Shown here in pieces: positions 51,204 to 59,618 of a DNA stretch of 64,000 bases. The notes under the pieces are model-generated. The model did no database searches. It saw only the letters and a program-made list of their open reading frames with translations, and was not told the DNA's origin. The number at the start of each line of letters is the position of its first letter. The first letter of the stretch is position 1. This DNA comes from Streptoalloteichus hindustanus. Lineage in GTDB: Bacteria > Actinomycetota > Actinomycetes > Mycobacteriales > Pseudonocardiaceae. The stretch is taken from contig NZ_FQVN01000003.1 of the NCBI RefSeq assembly GCF_900129375.1, positions 1-64,000 of the forward strand. Reading direction: 5' to 3'. The position numbers were made by a program, and so were the translations under genes.

Positions 51204-51386
51204 GCCTCGCGCGAAGCGCCGAGGCCCCAACCCACACCAGGCGGAGGACACAGGAGTTCTCGCGCAGCCTCGCGCGAAGCGCCGAGGCCCCGCCCGCGCA
51301 AGGGAAGCCGGCCTCCGGCGAAGCCGTGAGGCCAGAGAAGCCGTACGGGGCAAAAGCGAGCGGCCTCGCGCGAAGCGCCGAGGCCC
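51204..51386. repeat. Cluster of three 24-nt palindromic repeats
   Basis: The 24-nt unit is GCCTCGCGCGAAGCGCCGAG plus GCCC, found at 51204-51227, 51267-51290 and 51363-51386. Each can fold as GCCTCGCGC-GAA-GCGC(C)GAGGC with one bulge. The first two copies share extra similar sequence upstream (GA[A/G]TTC[C/T]CGC). This looks like a REP-type intergenic element. Confidence 0.78.
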
Positions 51387-51449
51387 ACCAAAAATGACCA
51401 GCCGTTCGTGGGGGGTCTGGGGGCTCGGCCCCCCAAAACAACAGCGAAA

Positions 51450-51481
51450 GAGCCCTGTACCGACACCTCGGTACAGGGCTC
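51450..51481 (-). terminator. Terminator after tRNA-Glu
   Basis: GAGCCCTGTACCGA (51450-51463) pairs perfectly with TCGGTACAGGGCTC (51468-51481) around CACC. It lies 11 bases past the 3' end of the leftward tRNA. Confidence 0.8.
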
Positions 51482-51492
51482 TCCCAGCTCTG

Positions 51493-51565
51493 TAGCCCCG
51501 ACGGGATTTGAACCCGCGCTACCGCCTTGAGAGGGCGGCGTCCTAGGCCGCTAGACGACGGGGCC
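51493..51565 (-). tRNA. tRNA-Glu (anticodon CTC)
   Basis: A 73-nt tRNA read leftward: 5' GGCCCCG acceptor pairing with CGGGGCT, a D arm with CTAGCGGCCTAG, an anticodon stem CCGCC/GGCGG with loop CTCTCAA (anticodon CTC, reading GAG), and a T arm GCGGGTTCAAATCCCGT. The discriminator is A; CCA is not encoded. Confidence 0.95.
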
Positions 51566-51699
51566 TTGCTCGCTGACGTGGAGAACCGTAACAGACCGCG
51601 CGGAGGTGCTCCAAATCGGGGATCTCCGACCGGGGGGCTCGCCCGGTCGGGTGCGGGCCGACCGGGGGCGGAAGGCGTTGTGGCGCAAGGGAAGTGTGG

Positions 51700-54459
51700 T
51701 CAGCGGTCGCGGCGGTCGAGATCCAGGTCACGCAGTTGGCTGCGGGAGGTGACGCCGAGTTTGGGGAACACCTTGTAGAGGTGGTAACCGACGGTGCGGG
51801 GGCTGAGGAAGAGTTGGGCGGCGATCTGCTGGTTGGTCATGCCCTGGGCGGCGAACCGGACGATCTGGAGTTCGCGCGGGGTGAGCTGGGACACGGCGGC
51901 GGTGGCGGCGACCGGTTCGGCGCCCCGGTGGCCGGCGGCGCGCAGTTCGGCGCTGGCGCGCTCGGCCCATGGGGCCGCGCCGAGCAGGCGGAAGTGGGTC
52001 AGCGCGGTGTGCAGGTGCTCCCGGCCGGCCTTGACCCGGCGGCTGCGGCGCAGCCACTCGCCGAACAGCAGGTGGGTGCGGCCGACCTCGAACGGCGAGG
52101 CCGGCGACTCGTCCAGGGCCTGGCGGAACAGCCGTTCGGCCGCCGCGCCGGTGGCGACGAGGGCGGCGCAGCGCCGCAGCAGCCCCCGGTGCTGGGGCAG
52201 GTCGAGCACGCCGACGCGGTCCTCGAACTGGCGGAGCGCGGCCCGGGCCTGGGCGTGCTCGCCGGCCCGGGACAACGCCTCGACGAGGTCGGGCAGCACC
52301 AGCCAGGAGACCATGAAGTGCTCGGCGGGCTGGCCGGGCGCGAGCACCTCGCGCAGCAGGGAGGCGGCGTGCGCGGGCTCGCCCTCGCCGAGGGCGCACA
52401 TCCCGAGCGCCCAGTGCGCGGTCGCGACGGCGGAGGCGATGCGCCGGGGGACGGCGGAGCGCAGCGACCCGTCGGCCAGCTCGCGGCAGCGGGCGAAGTC
52501 GCCCCGGACGGCGGCAACCCAGGCGAGTTGCGCGCGCAGGTGGCAGGCGGCCCCGAGCTGACCGGTGTCGTCGGCCAGCGCCAACGCCTCGCTGGCGTTG
52601 GCGATCGCGCTGGTCCACCGCCCGGTGGTGAGCTGGAGCGCGGTGAGGGGCGCGACGGCCATGGGCAGCGCGCCGGCGGCCCCGCGCGTCCGGAGCATCA
52701 CGACCGCGCGGTCGTGCCCGTCCAACGCCGCCTCGGCGTCGCCCAGCAGTTGGGGCAGGAACGTGGGCGGCCAGACCCAAGGCTTCGGGTCCGAGCCCTG
52801 CAACCAGGCCAGCAGGCCGGCGTCGAGCACGTCGGCGGAGGCGGCCGTCTGCTCCCCCGCCGGCAGGCCGCCGAGGAACCGCAGGTGCTCGCGCAGTTCT
52901 CCGGCCGGGCCGCTCAGGACGGGGTCGAGCTGCCCGATCAGGCCGCTGATCTCGACCAGGGTGGCCGGGTCGCTGCCGACCCACGCCGAGCGCGCCGCCA
53001 TGACCAGCATCTCGCCGGCCAACGTGGCGTCGGCCCGCATGACCAGGCGCGCCCCCTCCACCAGGATGCGGCAGGCGGTGGCCGGCGAGCTGCTGGCGTG
53101 GGTGATGGCGCCGCGCACGCGGGCGGCCCTGCCCCGCAGCGCGGGGTCGGTGGTCATCGACTCGGCCCGGTCGAGCAGCATCCCGGCCCGGCTGGCCTCG
53201 GCCGCCGACCACGCGCACTCGGCGGCCTGGACCAGCCAGCACGCGCGGGCCTTCGGCGACGACGCCAGGGCGGCGGCGCGCTCCAGCGCGCTGGTGGCCG
53301 CCGCCACGCCGCCCGCGCGCCGGGCGCGCCCCGCCACCTCGGCCAGCTCCTGGGCGACGCGGTCGTCGCTGCCGACGACGGCGGCCGCGCGGTGCCACAC
53401 CCGCCGGTCGTCGTGCGGGTCCAGCGCCCCGGCCAACGCCAGGTGCGCGGCCTGGCGCTCGGGGAAGCTCGCCGCCTGGTAGAGGGCCGAGCGCACGAGG
53501 GGGTGCCGGAACCGCAGCTCCCGGCCGTCGACCGAGATCAGTCCGACGTCCACGGCCGGCGACAGCGCCTCCAGCCCACCGGGTCCGGCCCCGGCGGCGG
53601 CCAGGACGATGGACAGGTCGCCGCTGTCCTCCGCGGCCGCCAGCAACAACATCGCCCTGGTCCGCGCGGGCAGCCGGGTGGCGCGGTGCAGGAACAACCG
53701 TTGCAGCCGCTCGCTGAGCGGGAGGTGCTCGGGCAGCGGAGCGCTGCCCTGCAACTGCTCCGCGCTCAGCGCCGTGGGCAGTTCGAGCAGCGCGAGCGGG
53801 TTGCCGGCGGCCTCGTGCAGCAGGCGTTCCCTGGTCGCCGCCGCGGTGCCCGGCATGGCCTGGGCGAGCAGCCGCTGGGCCGCCGCCGCGGCCAGCGGCC
53901 CCACCCGCAGTTCGGGCAGGCCGGGCGCGCGGAACGGCCGGGCGTCGTCGTCCCTGGCGGCCAGGACGAGCGCGATGCCGTCGGCGTCGAGCCGCCGGGC
54001 CAGGAACAGCAGGACGTCGGCCGAGGCGCCGTCCAGCCAGTGCGCGTCGTCCACGAGCACCAGCAGGGGTCGGCTCTCGGCCGCGTCGGCGAGCAGGGTC
54101 AGGACGGCCAACGCCACCAGGAACCGGTCGGCGGGGGCGTTCTCCAACCCGAAGGTGGCCCGCAGCGCGGCGGCCTGCGGGCCGGGCAACCGGTCCACCC
54201 GGTCCAGCAACGGCCGCAGCAACTGGTGCAGCGCGGCGAACGGCAGGCCGGCCTCGGTCTCCACGCCGGCCGCGCGCAGCACGCCGACCTTGGTCGACGC
54301 CTGGCGGGCGAGGTCGTTGAGCAACGCGCTCTTGCCGATGCCGGCCGCGCCGCGCAGGACGAGGGCGCCGCTGCGGCCGACCAGGGCCCTGCTGACGAGC
54401 TCCGCCAGTTCCCGCTGCTCCCGCTCACGACCTACCAACACGAAGCGTAGTTTATCCAC
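51700..54459 (-). CDS. LAL-type LuxR regulator (AAA ATPase, TPR-like, HTH)
   Basis: A 919-aa regulator of the large ATP-binding LuxR class. The N-terminal ATPase has VGREREQRELAELV, Walker A GAAGIGKSALLNDL and Walker B LLVLVDDAHWLD (near residue 135). A long helical repeat region follows. The C-terminal LuxR helix-turn-helix is SQLTPRELQIVRFAAQGMTN, QQIAAQLFLSPRTVGYHLYK. Such proteins are often pathway activators of secondary metabolism or sugar uptake. It is divergent from the AdoHcy-hydrolase-like gene, so it may activate 54.8-61.3 kb. GTG 54459 has no clear Shine-Dalgarno. Confidence 0.93.
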   Translation of the reverse strand: MDKLRFVLVGREREQRELAELVSRALVGRSGALVLRGAAGIGKSALLNDLARQASTKVGVLRAAGVETEAGLPFAALHQLLRPLLDRVDRLPGPQAAALRATFGLENAPADRFLVALAVLTLLADAAESRPLLVLVDDAHWLDGASADVLLFLARRLDADGIALVLAARDDDARPFRAPGLPELRVGPLAAAAAQRLLAQAMPGTAAATRERLLHEAAGNPLALLELPTALSAEQLQGSAPLPEHLPLSERLQRLFLHRATRLPARTRAMLLLAAAEDSGDLSIVLAAAGAGPGGLEALSPAVDVGLISVDGRELRFRHPLVRSALYQAASFPERQAAHLALAGALDPHDDRRVWHRAAAVVGSDDRVAQELAEVAGRARRAGGVAAATSALERAAALASSPKARACWLVQAAECAWSAAEASRAGMLLDRAESMTTDPALRGRAARVRGAITHASSSPATACRILVEGARLVMRADATLAGEMLVMAARSAWVGSDPATLVEISGLIGQLDPVLSGPAGELREHLRFLGGLPAGEQTAASADVLDAGLLAWLQGSDPKPWVWPPTFLPQLLGDAEAALDGHDRAVVMLRTRGAAGALPMAVAPLTALQLTTGRWTSAIANASEALALADDTGQLGAACHLRAQLAWVAAVRGDFARCRELADGSLRSAVPRRIASAVATAHWALGMCALGEGEPAHAASLLREVLAPGQPAEHFMVSWLVLPDLVEALSRAGEHAQARAALRQFEDRVGVLDLPQHRGLLRRCAALVATGAAAERLFRQALDESPASPFEVGRTHLLFGEWLRRSRRVKAGREHLHTALTHFRLLGAAPWAERASAELRAAGHRGAEPVAATAAVSQLTPRELQIVRFAAQGMTNQQIAAQLFLSPRTVGYHLYKVFPKLGVTSRSQLRDLDLDRRDR

Positions 54460-54783
54460 TACAGGGTGAATGCCAGTCGGGTGACTGATGACAGGTGGTC
54501 GCGGTTGCTCCGTTCAGGCGTAGTCGCCACTGCACAGGCTGGCACGGACGTCCCATTGCAAGACTCGTCAACAGCCAGATGCTTGCAACAACTGTCACTG
54601 CGAAGACTGGTACCCGCCACCACCACGGCGAGGGGAGGGCGGTCCAGCGGTGCGAACCTTCCGACCGACCTCGCGTGTCCTCCGGTGGCCGGTTCCGCGT
54701 GCGTCCGCCCCGCCCGGCGTCCCCTGCGCCGCCCACCCCGCTCGCGTCCCCCGCACCGCCGTCCGACCTGGAGGTCGACACCC
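54460..54783. other. Divergent intergenic region, LAL regulator / AdoHcy-like gene
   Basis: About 320 bases. Both promoters must be here. I see no strong palindrome. GGAGG lies about ten bases before the GTG of the rightward gene. Confidence 0.45.
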
Positions 54784-56388
54784 GTGAGCCTCGACGCCCT
54801 GGTTCCTCCCCAACGCACACCTGGCTGGAGGAGTCGCGGGTCGCAGTCCCCACCGCGCGTCGACGTCCTCACCGGGTCCCACCCGCCGCACGAGGTGGAG
54901 CGGGTCGTCGACGACTCGGCCGGCGAGTTCGGGGCGGAGCCGGCCCGCGCGTGGCGCGACCGCCCGTCGCCCGGCACGACCACCGCCACCTTCGTCCTCG
55001 ACGTGGACGGCGAGCGGGTGGAGGTGCACGTCGTCCCGCTGCACGGCGGGGCGCCGGAGACCGTGCGGGCGGTCGTGCCGCCGGTCTCGCGCTGGCAGGT
55101 CGTGATCCACGTCGCCGGTCAGCCCGGCGGGCGGGCCGAGGCGGTCGCGCGGTGGCTGGGCGCCGAGCTGCGGCAGCGCGGCGCGAGCTTCACCGACGCC
55201 GAGCTCAAGACCCTGTGGTCGGCCATGCCGCTGCTGGCCCACTACGCGACGCCCGAGCCCGCACTGGCCGACTGGGCGCTGGTCTTCCGCGACGCCTACA
55301 CCGAGAACAGCGTCGGGTTCCTGCTCGCCGCCGAACGGGCCGGCCTGCGGCGCGAGTGGATCTACGCGTTGTCCACCGGCGACCAGACGCTGCGCAGGGA
55401 CCGCGTGCACGCCTGGTTCCTGCGGCGCGGCTACCGCAGCGACGTGCTCGACGACCGGGTGACGGGCGGCGGCCTGGTCACCCCCGCCGACAGCCGGCAG
55501 GCCAGGGCCACCCGGGCCTCGGTGGAGGAGTTCACCCGCAGGGCGCACGCCGCCGGCCGGCGCGTGCTCGTCATCGACCACGGCGGGGCGCTGTCGGCCG
55601 GCGCCGGGCTCGGCGTGGGCCGACCGGACGCCGCCGTGGAGCTGACCTCCGCCGGGCTGGCCCGCGTCACCGCCGCCGACCCCGGTTTCCCGGTGTTCGA
55701 CCTGGCGCACTCCCGCCTGCGAGCCCAGCTCGGGCACAGCGAGATCGCGGACGCGTGCCTGCGGCGGCTGCGGTCGCTGCTGCCCGGCGAGAAGTTCGTC
55801 GGCCGGCGGGTCCTGCTCGTCGGCTACGGCGCCCTCGGCTCCCGGCTCGCCGAACGCCTGAGATCCACCGGCTGCCGGGTGCTCGTCGTCGACCCCGACA
55901 TCGGCGCGCTGGTCCAGGCCGCGGAGCGGGGGTTCGAGACGGCGCGCACGGTGCGCGCCGCGCTCGACCGGTCCCGGCCGTTCCTGGTCGTCGGCTGCCT
56001 GGGCAGCCCGGTGCTGGACCCCGCCGAGCTGTCCCTGCTGCCGGACGGTGTGCTGCTGGCCGGTTTCACCCCGCAGGACTTCGCGCCGCTGTCCGACGGC
56101 CGGGGCGAGCTGGCCGCGACGGCCGTGCCCGGGGTCGGGGTGCGCTACACGTCGGCGGGCGGAGCTGGAATGCTGTTGCTCGGCGACGGACGGTGGCTGG
56201 GCCTGTTCGAGGACGAGGGCATCCCGAACCGGGGCTCGGACGTGTTCCGGGCGGGACTGCTCATCGCGGCGCGGGAACTGTGCCGGCAGGCCGCCGACCT
56301 GCCGGCGGGCGTGCACCTGCGCCCGGTCGACGAGGCACTGGACGCCGCCGGCCTGTTCGACGCCTACTACGACGAGTACCTCGCCTGA
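54784..56388 (+). CDS. AdoHcy-hydrolase-like NAD-binding protein
   Basis: A 534-aa protein. The C-terminal half carries a Rossmann NAD-binding domain like that of S-adenosylhomocysteine hydrolase: FVGRRVLLVGYGALGSRLAE, CRVLVVDPDIGALVQAAERG, and VVGCLGSPVLD. The N-terminal half has MPLLAHYATPEPALADW and RVLVIDHGGAL but not the full AHCY active site, so hydrolase activity is uncertain. I chose the GTG at 54784 for its GGAGG; upstream codons are open but look non-coding. The next gene, 146 bases on, is a SAM methyltransferase, which fits a function around methylation. Its exact reaction is unknown. Confidence 0.68.
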   Translation: MSLDALVPPQRTPGWRSRGSQSPPRVDVLTGSHPPHEVERVVDDSAGEFGAEPARAWRDRPSPGTTTATFVLDVDGERVEVHVVPLHGGAPETVRAVVPPVSRWQVVIHVAGQPGGRAEAVARWLGAELRQRGASFTDAELKTLWSAMPLLAHYATPEPALADWALVFRDAYTENSVGFLLAAERAGLRREWIYALSTGDQTLRRDRVHAWFLRRGYRSDVLDDRVTGGGLVTPADSRQARATRASVEEFTRRAHAAGRRVLVIDHGGALSAGAGLGVGRPDAAVELTSAGLARVTAADPGFPVFDLAHSRLRAQLGHSEIADACLRRLRSLLPGEKFVGRRVLLVGYGALGSRLAERLRSTGCRVLVVDPDIGALVQAAERGFETARTVRAALDRSRPFLVVGCLGSPVLDPAELSLLPDGVLLAGFTPQDFAPLSDGRGELAATAVPGVGVRYTSAGGAGMLLLGDGRWLGLFEDEGIPNRGSDVFRAGLLIAARELCRQAADLPAGVHLRPVDEALDAAGLFDAYYDEYLA

Positions 56389-56534
56389 TCCCCGATCCCC
56401 AACCCCCGATCAGAGCACCGGTCAGATCGCCGGTCACCGCTCGGTCACCGCCGGTTCCCCCGTCCGGCCCCGCACCCGATCCCCGCCCGCTCTCTGCTGA
56501 TCCCCGGCCCGCTCCCGAGGTTTCCGGAGACCCG

Positions 56535-57398
56535 ATGACCACCAGGCTGGTCCCGTCCGCCACCCACGACCGCTCGCTCCGCCTCGCCGCCGTCCTGGAC
56601 CGGTGCGCGATGAGCTGGGAGCGCACCGGCGTGCGGCACTTCGCCGAGCTGGCCCGGCGTCTGGTGCGGCACGCCGAGCCCCGCCCTGGAGACCACGTCC
56701 TGGACGTCGCCTGCGCCGCGGGGGAGGCCCTGGTGCTCGCCGCGGGGGCCGTCGGCCCGTCCGGGACGGTCATCGGCATGGACGTCTCGGCGCACATGAC
56801 GCGCCGGGCCGCGCGGGCGGTGGTCGACCACGGCCTGGCCAACTGCTGGGTGGCGACGGGGGACGTGGCGGCGGGGCCGCCGCACCCGATCCCGTTGGCG
56901 GACGGCGCTTTCGACGTCGCCATGGCCGGGATCGCCACCTGCCTGTCGCCGTGGCCGGAGCGGGTGGCGGCGCGCTGCGCCGAGCTGTTGCGCGCGGGCG
57001 GCCGGTTCGCCCTGCCCTGGTGGGGGCTGCCGGACCCGAGGTGGATCGCCGCGCTGGACGCGAGCGTGCGCCACCACCAGGCGGAGTCCGCGCACTGGCT
57101 CGCCATGGATAGTCCTTTTTGGACGGTCGAGTCGGTGCACGAGATGCTGCGCGCCGCCGGGTTCGCCTCGGTGCGCACCAGCGAGGAACCGTTGCTGACC
57201 CGCTTCACCGGCCCCGAGCAGTGGTGGGCGTGGGTGTGGTCGACCCCGGCCCGCGAGTTCTTCGAGAGCCTGCCGCACCACCTCGTGCCGGTCATCCACC
57301 GCGAGGTCTGCGCGGCGCTGGCGGCCCTGCGCGAGCCGGACGGCAGCCTGCTGTGCCGCTCGGTCGCGCGGTTCACGGTGGCCACGACGCCGCGCTGA
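56535..57398 (+). CDS. SAM-dependent methyltransferase (class I)
   Basis: A 287-aa methyltransferase with the SAM-binding motif VLDVACAAGEALVLAAGAVG, IGMDVSAHM and IPLADGAFDVAMAGIATCLS, as in UbiE/SmtA-type enzymes. The aromatic-rich end (FTGPEQWWAWVWS) probably forms the substrate pocket. ATG 56535 is five bases after GGAG. It follows the AdoHcy-like gene and precedes an AMP ligase, suggesting a small-molecule pathway. The acceptor is unknown. Confidence 0.88.
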   Translation: MTTRLVPSATHDRSLRLAAVLDRCAMSWERTGVRHFAELARRLVRHAEPRPGDHVLDVACAAGEALVLAAGAVGPSGTVIGMDVSAHMTRRAARAVVDHGLANCWVATGDVAAGPPHPIPLADGAFDVAMAGIATCLSPWPERVAARCAELLRAGGRFALPWWGLPDPRWIAALDASVRHHQAESAHWLAMDSPFWTVESVHEMLRAAGFASVRTSEEPLLTRFTGPEQWWAWVWSTPAREFFESLPHHLVPVIHREVCAALAALREPDGSLLCRSVARFTVATTPR

Positions 57399-57929
57399 CG
57401 CGACCCGCCCCGCGACCGGCACGCTCTGGGAAAAGGGTGACGGAAAAACCGCGCACCGCACCCGTCCGACCGGTTGCGCCGTGGACCGAACGACTGAACA
57501 CCTCTTCCGAACCATCCATTTCCCGTGGCCCGTTCGGCCCCATTCTTTCGGAAAACAACTGCCACCGCGCGCCGGGGTGGTGATCATTCGCGGTGACGTC
57601 TCCTCGACAGATCTTTCCGTTGGGCCGAACCGGTGAGCCCGAAAGCCGAGCGCCCCCCTTTCGGCCCAGCCCCGGTGACTGCCCTGGCCAGACCCCGCAC
57701 GTGAAGCCAGCCACCCCGCCTCCGAAGTGGCAGCTCAGCGCGCCGAATTCGACCGCAGCCGCCTGGGCCACACTGCTCCAGTCGAGCGATTCAATGGCTA
57801 TACGTGTATACAAGAGGAGGGGGCGCACTATTGTCTGCGGCGTCGGAACGCGACCGACGGGGCCTTTGCCGATCCCACGGCGAACAGTGGTCGCGTGCCA
57901 CCGCATCCGACTGCTTTGGGGGCTACCGA
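57399..57929. other. Regulatory region upstream of the AMP ligase
   Basis: About 530 bases, with a less GC-rich stretch. It contains TATAC-GT-GTATA (57799-57810) and then a strong ribosome-binding site, AGAGGAGG (57813-57820), that serves either a TTG-started extension of the ligase (57831) or a short leader peptide. No other gene is convincing. Confidence 0.55.
57799..57810. promoter_or_regulatory. TATAC-N2-GTATA operator before the AMP ligase
   Basis: TATACGTGTATA matches the arms of the sites at 38244 and 47117 exactly. It lies 120 bases before the ligase start and just upstream of AGAGGAGG. Confidence 0.65.
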
Positions 57930-59456
57930 ATGGGTTATCTGCACCGCGTCGTCGAAGGCCTGAAGGCCAATGCCGGAGGCGAGGCGCTCGTCTCGGCCGA
58001 CCGCCGGCTCACCGGCGCCGAGACGCTTGAGGAGATCCACCGCACCGCACGCGCCCTCGCCGCCCAGGGCCTGCGGCCCGGCGACGGCGTGGTCACCCTG
58101 CACGGCAACGGGGTCGAGGCCGTGGTGCTGCGGATCGCCGTCCAACTGCTGGGCTGCCGGTACGCCGGGCTGCGGCCCGTCTTCGCCACCAGGGAGAAGG
58201 CGAACTTCCTCGCCGAGGCCGAGGCGGCCGCGTTCGTCTACCAGCCGGACATGGCCGACGAGGCCGCCGAGCTGCTGCGCGAGGTGCCGACCCCGCGCGT
58301 GCTCTCGCTGGGTCCCGCGCCGCTGGGCGAGGACCTGGTCGCCCTCGCCGGCGCGCAGTCCGCCGAGCCGGTGGAGTTCACCGCCGACGAGCGCGCGGCG
58401 ACCGCCGTCGGCTTCACCGGCGGCACCACCGGGCGCGCCAAGGGCGTCTGCCGGGCGCCCTTCGACCTGGAGGCGTGCCTGGACGCCTCGCTGACGATCT
58501 TCGGCGAGGGGCCGTGGCGGTTCCTGGTCTGCATCCCCATCGCCGACCTCGGTGGGGAGATGGCGGAGTGGACGCTGGCCGCCGGCGGGACCGTGGTGCT
58601 GCGGGAGGACTTCGAGCCGGCCGACATCCTCGCCACCATCGGCGCCGAGCGGACCACGCACGTGTTCTGCGCGCCGGGCTGGGTCTACCAGCTCGCCGAG
58701 CACCCCGCGCTGGCCGACGCCGACCTGTCCTCGTTGACGCAGATCCCCTACGGCGGCGCGCCCAGCACGCCGGCCAGGATCGCCGACGCGCTGGAGAAGC
58801 TGGGCCGCCCGCTCCTGGTCCACTGCTACGGCTCGCAGGAAGGCGGGTGGATGACCTGGCTCTCCGCCGAGGACCACGTCCGCGCTGACCGCTACTTGCT
58901 CAACTCGGTGGGCAAAGCGCTGCCCGGCACGGAGATCGCCATCCGGGACCAGGACGGCGCGGACCTGCCGGTCGGCACCGTCGGCGAGGTGTGCGTCCGC
59001 TCGACGATGCTCATGCGCGGGTACTGGCGGCTGCCGGAGCTGACGGCCAAGACCGTGCGCGACGGCTGGCTGCACACCGGCGACCTCGGCCGGCTGGACA
59101 CCGAGGGCTACCTCTACCTCGTGGACCGCGCCAAGGACGTGATCATCGTCGAGGCGTACAACGTCTACTCGCAGGAGGTCGAGCACGTCCTCACCGGCCA
59201 CCCCGACGTGCGGTACGCGGCGGTGGTCGGCGTGCCCGACCACGACACCACCGAGGCCGTCTACGCGGCCGTGGTCCCCGCCGAGGGCGTCGGGGAGATC
59301 GACGTCGACGAGCTGCGCGCGCTGGTCCGCACCACCCTCGGCCCGGTGCACGAGCCCAAGCACCTCGACGTCGTCGACACGATCCCGACGACCCCGCGCG
59401 GCAAGCCGGACAAGTCGGCGCTGCGCACCCGGTGGCGCGCGGCGCAGCGCGCCTGA
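57930..59456 (+). CDS. AMP-dependent acyl ligase (ANL superfamily)
   Basis: A 508-aa adenylating enzyme that activates a carboxylic acid as acyl-AMP for CoA or a carrier. FTGGTTGRAKGV is the P-loop; YGSQEG, LHTGDLGRLDTEGYLYLVDR and the Lys in TTPRGKPDKSAL complete the family set. ATG 57930 begins MGYLHRVVEGLKANAGGEAL, as in fatty-acid or aryl-CoA ligases. A TTG at 57831 would add 33 residues and has the better ribosome-binding site. The PLP decarboxylase is 162 bases downstream, probably in the same unit. Confidence 0.9.
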   Translation: MGYLHRVVEGLKANAGGEALVSADRRLTGAETLEEIHRTARALAAQGLRPGDGVVTLHGNGVEAVVLRIAVQLLGCRYAGLRPVFATREKANFLAEAEAAAFVYQPDMADEAAELLREVPTPRVLSLGPAPLGEDLVALAGAQSAEPVEFTADERAATAVGFTGGTTGRAKGVCRAPFDLEACLDASLTIFGEGPWRFLVCIPIADLGGEMAEWTLAAGGTVVLREDFEPADILATIGAERTTHVFCAPGWVYQLAEHPALADADLSSLTQIPYGGAPSTPARIADALEKLGRPLLVHCYGSQEGGWMTWLSAEDHVRADRYLLNSVGKALPGTEIAIRDQDGADLPVGTVGEVCVRSTMLMRGYWRLPELTAKTVRDGWLHTGDLGRLDTEGYLYLVDRAKDVIIVEAYNVYSQEVEHVLTGHPDVRYAAVVGVPDHDTTEAVYAAVVPAEGVGEIDVDELRALVRTTLGPVHEPKHLDVVDTIPTTPRGKPDKSALRTRWRAAQRA

Positions 59457-59618
59457 CCCCGGTCCGGCCGCCGGGCAGCGCCAACGCCGGGCGCGCCGGA
59501 CCCACGGCTCGCACACTTCCACCCGCGTGCCGACCGCGTCGGTCGGCAACGAGGGGCGACCCCGCGCGCGCCGCGCGTCCGCCCGGCGGGGCCGGCGCGC
59601 GCAGACTCTGGAGGACCT

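Larger units (their letters stand above)
50870..51492. other. Intergenic region with repeats and a terminator
   Basis: About 620 bases without a convincing gene. It holds three copies of a 24-nt hairpin-forming repeat (51204-51227, 51267-51290, 51363-51386) and the terminator of the tRNA (51450-51481). Confidence 0.6.

Noticed and set aside
51204-51386. Possible CRISPR array from three 24-nt repeats
   Set aside because: Only three copies with unequal intervals (39 and 72 bases between repeats), the hairpin is REP-like, and there are no cas genes.
57373-57906. 177-codon minus-strand open frame upstream of the ligase
   Set aside because: No motif, no ribosome-binding site, and it covers the operator region.
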